Shown here one piece after another: positions 59,218-64,000 of a stretch of 64,000 bases of DNA; position 1 is the first letter of the stretch, and every line of letters starts with the position of its first letter. The position numbers were made by a program, and so were the translations under genes. Source of the stretch: Dillenia suffruticosa (Eukaryota; Streptophyta; Magnoliopsida; Dilleniales; Dilleniaceae); contig JAVTVX010000004.1 of NCBI GenBank assembly GCA_033439265.1, positions 20,907,701 to 20,971,700 of the forward strand. The letters are read 5' to 3'. The notes under the pieces were generated by a model. The model searched no databases. It was not told the origin of the DNA and saw only the letters and a program-made list of their open reading frames with translations.

Positions 59218-60054
59218 ATGAGTCCCCTAGAGTAACCAAGGCATACTATCGAGACCCCGTTCGAGACTGCATCATCATCTCAAGCACCTCAGGGCCCTTC
59301 TACTGGAGAAGTACCCCCACCGCTCTCCGTACTCGGGGAGATGATGGGGTGGTGGACGGCCCACCGAGACTAAATGAGAGCACCACCTGCACCGATAGTT
59401 GAGACTCCGCCTGTACCCACAACGGCACCAGCGCCCTCTCCTACGTTGACGACTACGTCGACTACTCGACAGATGACAGAGGTCTCCACCTTGCTGACAG
59501 AGGCTAGGAGTCTTGGGTGTGAGTCCTTCTCTGGGACCCACGACCCCGTTGTGGCCAGGAAGTGGCTCAAACGAGTTAAAGAGGCTGTGGAGGACATGGG
59601 AGTTGAGGATAGATTCAAGCTAGTGATAGCAATCAGACTGCTAGAGGATGATGCCCGTAACTGGTGGGACGACGTTAAGGATAGGGCGGATGAGCCACTG
59701 ATTTGGGATGACATTCTGAGGGAGTTTGATTCCCAGTATTACACGATGTTCGACCGCAACATAAAGTGGCGAAAGTTCTTGGAGTTGAAGCAAGGGCAAA
59801 AGTTTGTGTTAGAGTACGAGACTGAGTTCCGTAGACTGGCGACATTTTTCTCAGAGTTGGTGGCGTCTGAGGAGACCAAGAGATTTAAGTTTGAATATGG
59901 ACTAAATCTCACTATCAGAGATTGGATGACAGTCTCTGAAGAAGATATATATGCTAGAGTTCTGCAATGGGCACTAAGAACAGAGCAGAACATCAAAGAA
60001 CGGAACAAACTTCGTGACCAGCAAGACCAAAGGAAGAGGTTTGGATTTAGGTAG
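59218..60054 (+). pseudogene. Gypsy-2 gag
   Basis: The frame from ATG 59218 has stops at 59233 and 59371, then is open from 59374 to 60054. The open part has a Pro/Thr-rich region, then FSGTHDPVVARKWLKRVKEA, ARNWWDDV and ILREFDSQYY, the core of the retrotransposon gag family. A degenerate zinc knuckle follows at about 60215-60300 (CQICKKTYPD then CYQYGKK and a stop). Confidence 0.8.
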
Positions 60055-60704
60055 GGACAAAGCTCCAAGAGGAGCAAAGGCCGAGATTCATTTAGCGACG
60101 GCCCTAAATAGGGGCCCGGGACCACACCTCATGGGCAGTATGGGTAGCCATCAGCCTCGATGAGTACACCGAGAGATAACTTGGGCACTGTACCATGGTC
60201 CGGAGGAGCGCAGAGAAAGTCTTGCCAGATTTGTAAAAAGACATATCCAGACCCATGTCGATTTTCTGATAGATGTTATCAGTACGGAAAGAAGTGACAC
60301 TTTAAAGACGGCTGTCTTAATCTGCAAGCTAAGGGGTACAGTCATGCTCCAGATCAGAGCTTTTCTTATGGCCCCAGGGGCAGTTCAATACCTTCTACGG
60401 CACTTCCTCATAGTACCGCAGGGAAGTCTTTCACTGGGAGTAACATGCCTGCTCCACCTCCTCGTCAGCAGCCCAGGACGTAGGCTAGACTATATGCTAT
60501 GACCGACGAGGAGGCACAGGCTAGTCTAGACATGGTAACAGGTGTTACCCCTACTCCTCATCCTGATGATGTACAAGAACTTTAGACTGTGATGTATTTT
60601 GGTGAAATTGGAAAGATGATATATATATCCATTTTGAGATTTTATCCTTAAGTAATTTTCAATTATTTTGATGATATTGGGTTAATGGACTTTATAAATT
60701 TTGG

Positions 60705-63700
60705 GTGATAGGTACTACGATTATCTTTGGAAGAAACACCCGTGTATTGGTTGACACTAGGACGAATAGTTCATTTGTGAGCATGGATTTCGCATACTAC
60801 ACTGACAAGGTTCTAGTACCACTGGATAAAGTACTGTTAGTCATTACTCCCTTGGGGGAGCAGATTGTCAGGAAAGTGGTGTACTGAGACTGTGGAGTCG
60901 AGTTGGAGAGTATAGTGTTAAAAGCAGATCTGATTCCACTAGACATACGGGACTTCAATGCCATCTTAGATTTGGATTGGCTATACCAGCATAGAGTTTC
61001 AATGGACTGTTTTGCTAAAACAGTTGAATTTCGGAGATCGGGATGTCCGGTATTGGTTTTTCACAAAACCAGACGGGTTCTCCCGAATTATGTGATATTC
61101 GCTTTAGAAGCTCGTAGATTGATGAATAAGGATTGTACAGCATATCTGGCGCATATTGTGGATACCACAATAGAGGGACCAGGAATAAATAATGTTCCAG
61201 TGGTGCAGGAATTTCCTGATATATTCCCTGATAAGCTACCTGGATTACTTCCAGTCCGGGAGTTTGATTTTGCCATTGATTTGGCACCAGGCACTGCGCC
61301 TCTGCGCCTCGATTATCAACAGTTGAATCGAATGACCATTAAAAATCGATACTCATTACGTCGGATTGATGATTTGTTTGATCAGTTGCAGAGGACTCAG
61401 GTTTTTTCTAAAATCGACCTAAGATTTGGATATCATCAGTTATAGATCAGGGAAAGTGATATTCCCAAGACATCTTTCAGGATCTGGTACAGTCACTTTG
61501 CGTTCTTGGTGATACCTTTGGGCTGACTAATACCCCAGTAGCTTTTATGGACCTGATGAACCGGGTATTCCACTCCTTTCTGGATAGATTTGTTATCGTC
61601 TTCATCGATGATATTCTTATGTATTCGAGAAGTGATGAGGAGCATTCTCAGCACCTACGGGCTGTATTGCAGCACTCCGTGAGAAAAAACTATATGCCTA
61701 ATACTCCAAGTGTGAGTTTTGGTTGATGAAGATTGACTTTTTGGGTCATGTGGTTTCTGCTGATAGAATCTTTGTGTACCCAAAGAAATTTGAAGTTATT
61801 CTAAAATGGGAGTAACTACGGAGTGTTACGGAGGTACGGAGTTTTCTTGGATCGGTAGGATATTATCGGAGGTTTGTAGAGGGATTCTCCAAGATTGCCG
61901 CTCACTCTCCAACTTAACGCGAAAAGATGTCAAATTTGTTTGGGATGACCGCTGTAAGGCTAGTTTTTAAGAGCTCAAACAGCGACTAACATCAGCACCC
62001 ATCCTCGCTCTCCCTACTAGCGATGGAGAGTATGAGGTATACTGTGATGCTACCTGACATGGACTAGGTTGTGTCCTGATGAAGAAGGGTAGAGTCATTG
62101 CTTACGCCTCCCAACAACTGAAAATGCATGAATTGAATTATTCTACCCATAACTTAGAGTTTACTGCTATTGTATTCGCTTTGAAAATTTGACGATACTA
62201 TTTATATGGGGTTAGTTGCCGGGTATTTATAGATCACAAAAATTTGAAATATTTACTCACTCAAAGGGAGCTCAATCTCAGACAGAAGAGATGGTTGGAG
62301 TTTCTCAAAGACTATGATCTGATTATCGACTACCACAAGGGGAAAGCAAATGTCGTTGCGAATGTACTAAGCCACAAATCATCATCGCCAGCACCCATCG
62401 AGAGTTCTTATATCTCGTGTCCTATTGGACTCCAATCCCTAGGAGTCAGACTGATCACAGATGATTTTGGAGCACTTTTGGCTAGATTTGAGATGAGACC
62501 GACTCTACTTGACCACATTCGAAAACTTCAGTCTACTGATGAGGAGCTTCAAGGATTGTTGAGAGGATCAAGAAAGGGGAAGGCGGAAACTTTAGAGTCA
62601 GGGATGGTAGCCTAATAGTTTTTTAGAGACGTATTTGTATTCCAAAGGATGATGACCTTAAACGTGCCATATTAGAAGAGGCTCACTTTTCAGTCTATGC
62701 TTTGCATCCTGATAGCACAAACATATACCGGACGATTCGAGAAAATTATTGGTGGGCGGGCATGAAACGTGAGATAACCAATTTCGTTACTCGATGCTTG
62801 GTATGCTAGCAAGTGAAGGCTGAGTATCAGCGACCCATAGGCACACAACAATCTCTTTCTATTCCTGAATGGAAATGTGAGCATATCACCATTGATTTTG
62901 TAATGGGTCTTCTACGGACTTCGGCACAACATGATACTATCTGGGTGATCGTAGATAGACTCACCAAATCCACATATTTCCTTCCCATTCGCCGCAGCTA
63001 TCCACTAGATGGTTTGGCCCGCCTATACATCAGTGAGATAATTCGACTGCATGGAGTTCTAGTGTCCATTGTATCAGACAGAGACCTATGTTTTACTTCT
63101 TGATTTTGGCCAAAGTTGCAAGAGGCCATAGGTACCTGATTGAAGTTCAATACTGCATTTCACCCCAGATGGATGGTCAGTCTGAGAGGACCATTTAGAC
63201 ACTAGAGGATATATTGAGATCCTGTGTCATGGACTTTAAAGAAAGTTGAGACCACCACCTTCCGTTGATTGAGTTCGCCTACAACAATAGCTATCAGGCT
63301 AGCATTGAGATGCCACCATACGAAACCTTGTACGGGAGAAAGTGCCAGACACCTTTGTGTTAGGATGAGGTCGGAGAGAGATTGCTCAGTTGTATAGATT
63401 TGATTGAGGAGACCTGGAAAAAAGTAAAGGTCATCCGTACTCGGATAAAAACTGCCCAGGATAGGCAAAAAGGCTATGCAGACAGACGGTAACCTTTGGA
63501 GTTCGGGGAGGGAGACATGGTGTTTTTTAGGGTATCCCATTGGAAGAGGATGATCCGATTCAGATAGTGGGGAAAGCTTAATCCCGGGTATATTTGACCT
63601 TTTTGAGTCCTTGAGAGGATTTGGAAAGTAGCATACAGATTGGATGTACCTCTTGAGTTAGCACAGATTCACGATATATTCCATGTTTCAATACTGAGAA

Positions 63701-63930
63701 AATACCTTTATGATCCTTCCCATATATTGGAGCCTCTACCGATAGAGTTGAGCGATGACTTGAGTTTCCCCATCCAGCCCGTAGCCATCTTAGACAGACA
63801 GACCAAAAAGTTACGGAGCAAAGAGGTCCCCCTGGTCAGAGAACTTTGGAGGAACGACTAGATCAAGGAGCAAACTTGGGAGCCCAAAAATGCTATGAGG
63901 AGACAGTACCCCCAGCTATTTGATAAATAA
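60705..63930 (+). pseudogene. Gypsy-2 pol: protease, RT, RNase H, integrase, chromodomain-like tail
   Basis: The protease piece (60705-60887) reads VLVDTRTNSSF, with Arg where the catalytic triad has Gly. Reverse transcriptase starts at 60903-61445 ([28 protein letters not shown]) and continues past frameshifts to [15 protein letters not shown] (about 61605). RNase H ends with [17 protein letters not shown] (about 62330). The integrase zinc region ends CLVC, followed by a stop. Its core (62813-63103) reads ITIDFVMGLL and SIVSDRDLCF. At 63640-63900 LRKYLYDPSHILEP leads to a chromodomain-like TWEPKNAMRRQYPQLF, which places it among chromoviruses. Too many lesions for activity. Confidence 0.8.
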
Positions 63931-64000
63931 TTTCAGTTTAGTTTCGAGAGCGAAACTTTTTATTAGGGGGTTAGGAATCTATCACGCCCCGACCCACAGG

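Larger units (their letters stand above)
59017..64000 (+). mobile_element. Decayed chromovirus-type Gypsy retrotransposon (Gypsy-2), runs off the window
   Basis: TGTGACA at 59017-59023 looks like the last bases of a 5' LTR. It is followed by the primer site TGGTATCAGAGC at 59031-59042. Gag, protease, reverse transcriptase, RNase H, integrase and a chromodomain-like tail follow in order, with many stops and frameshifts. A purine tract TTAGGGGGTTAGG (63963-63975) precedes TATCACGCCCCGACCC (63980 on), probably the mutated start of the 3' LTR. The body of the 5' LTR is missing. Confidence 0.85.

Overview
The window looks like nuclear DNA of a flowering plant, probably a eudicot. It is AT-rich, the genes have introns with GT-AG borders, and it is packed with plant-type mobile elements: CACTA (En/Spm), Copia, chromovirus-like Gypsy, an L1-type LINE, a tRNA-derived SINE, hAT-like elements and solo LTRs. 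No bacterial, organellar or CRISPR features were seen. I cannot name the species.

The backbone is a block of roughly 9.5 kb present in several direct copies. Copy A spans 1247-17073 and is interrupted by a 6.5 kb Copia. Copy B is a 5' flank only (17421-17451 plus 18374-19545, split by a hAT-like element). Copy C is 33696-35696 plus 43331-45575, split by 7.6 kb of insertions. Copy D is 46493-56259. Copies A, C and D each carry the same three-exon gene for a protein of about 176 residues that I do not recognise: 10237-11414, 43460-44698 and 48954-50469. The D gene is broken by a frameshift and has lost its TATA box. A diverged fourth member with the same intron positions and phases (gene E, 31674-32709, 149 residues) lies between B and C, so B may be the old 5' flank of E.

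Layout: 1-1246, right end of a CACTA element. 1454-7939, nearly intact Copia with a 5-bp target duplication. 10237-11414, gene A. 13525-14594, hAT-like element. 17452-18373, another hAT-like element. 22996-30297, decayed Copia on the minus strand. 31674-32709, gene E with long GA and CT tracts. 36637-37873, TIR element. 38027-42835, decayed minus-strand Gypsy with a nested 1,482-bp solo LTR. 42877-43240, 167-bp tandem repeats. 43460-44698, gene C. 46140-46492, 60-bp tandem repeats. 48954-50469, pseudogene D with a solo LTR in intron 1. 52550-53616, the D copy of the hAT-like element. 56277-56470, SINE. 57879-59021, LINE ORF1 remnant. 59017-64000, decayed chromovirus Gypsy running off the end.

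The host genes appear to be a small local family that spread by segmental duplication. Its upstream regions, introns and flanks were then remodelled by transposons. All homology statements rest on reading the sequence by eye; no alignment or database search was run.
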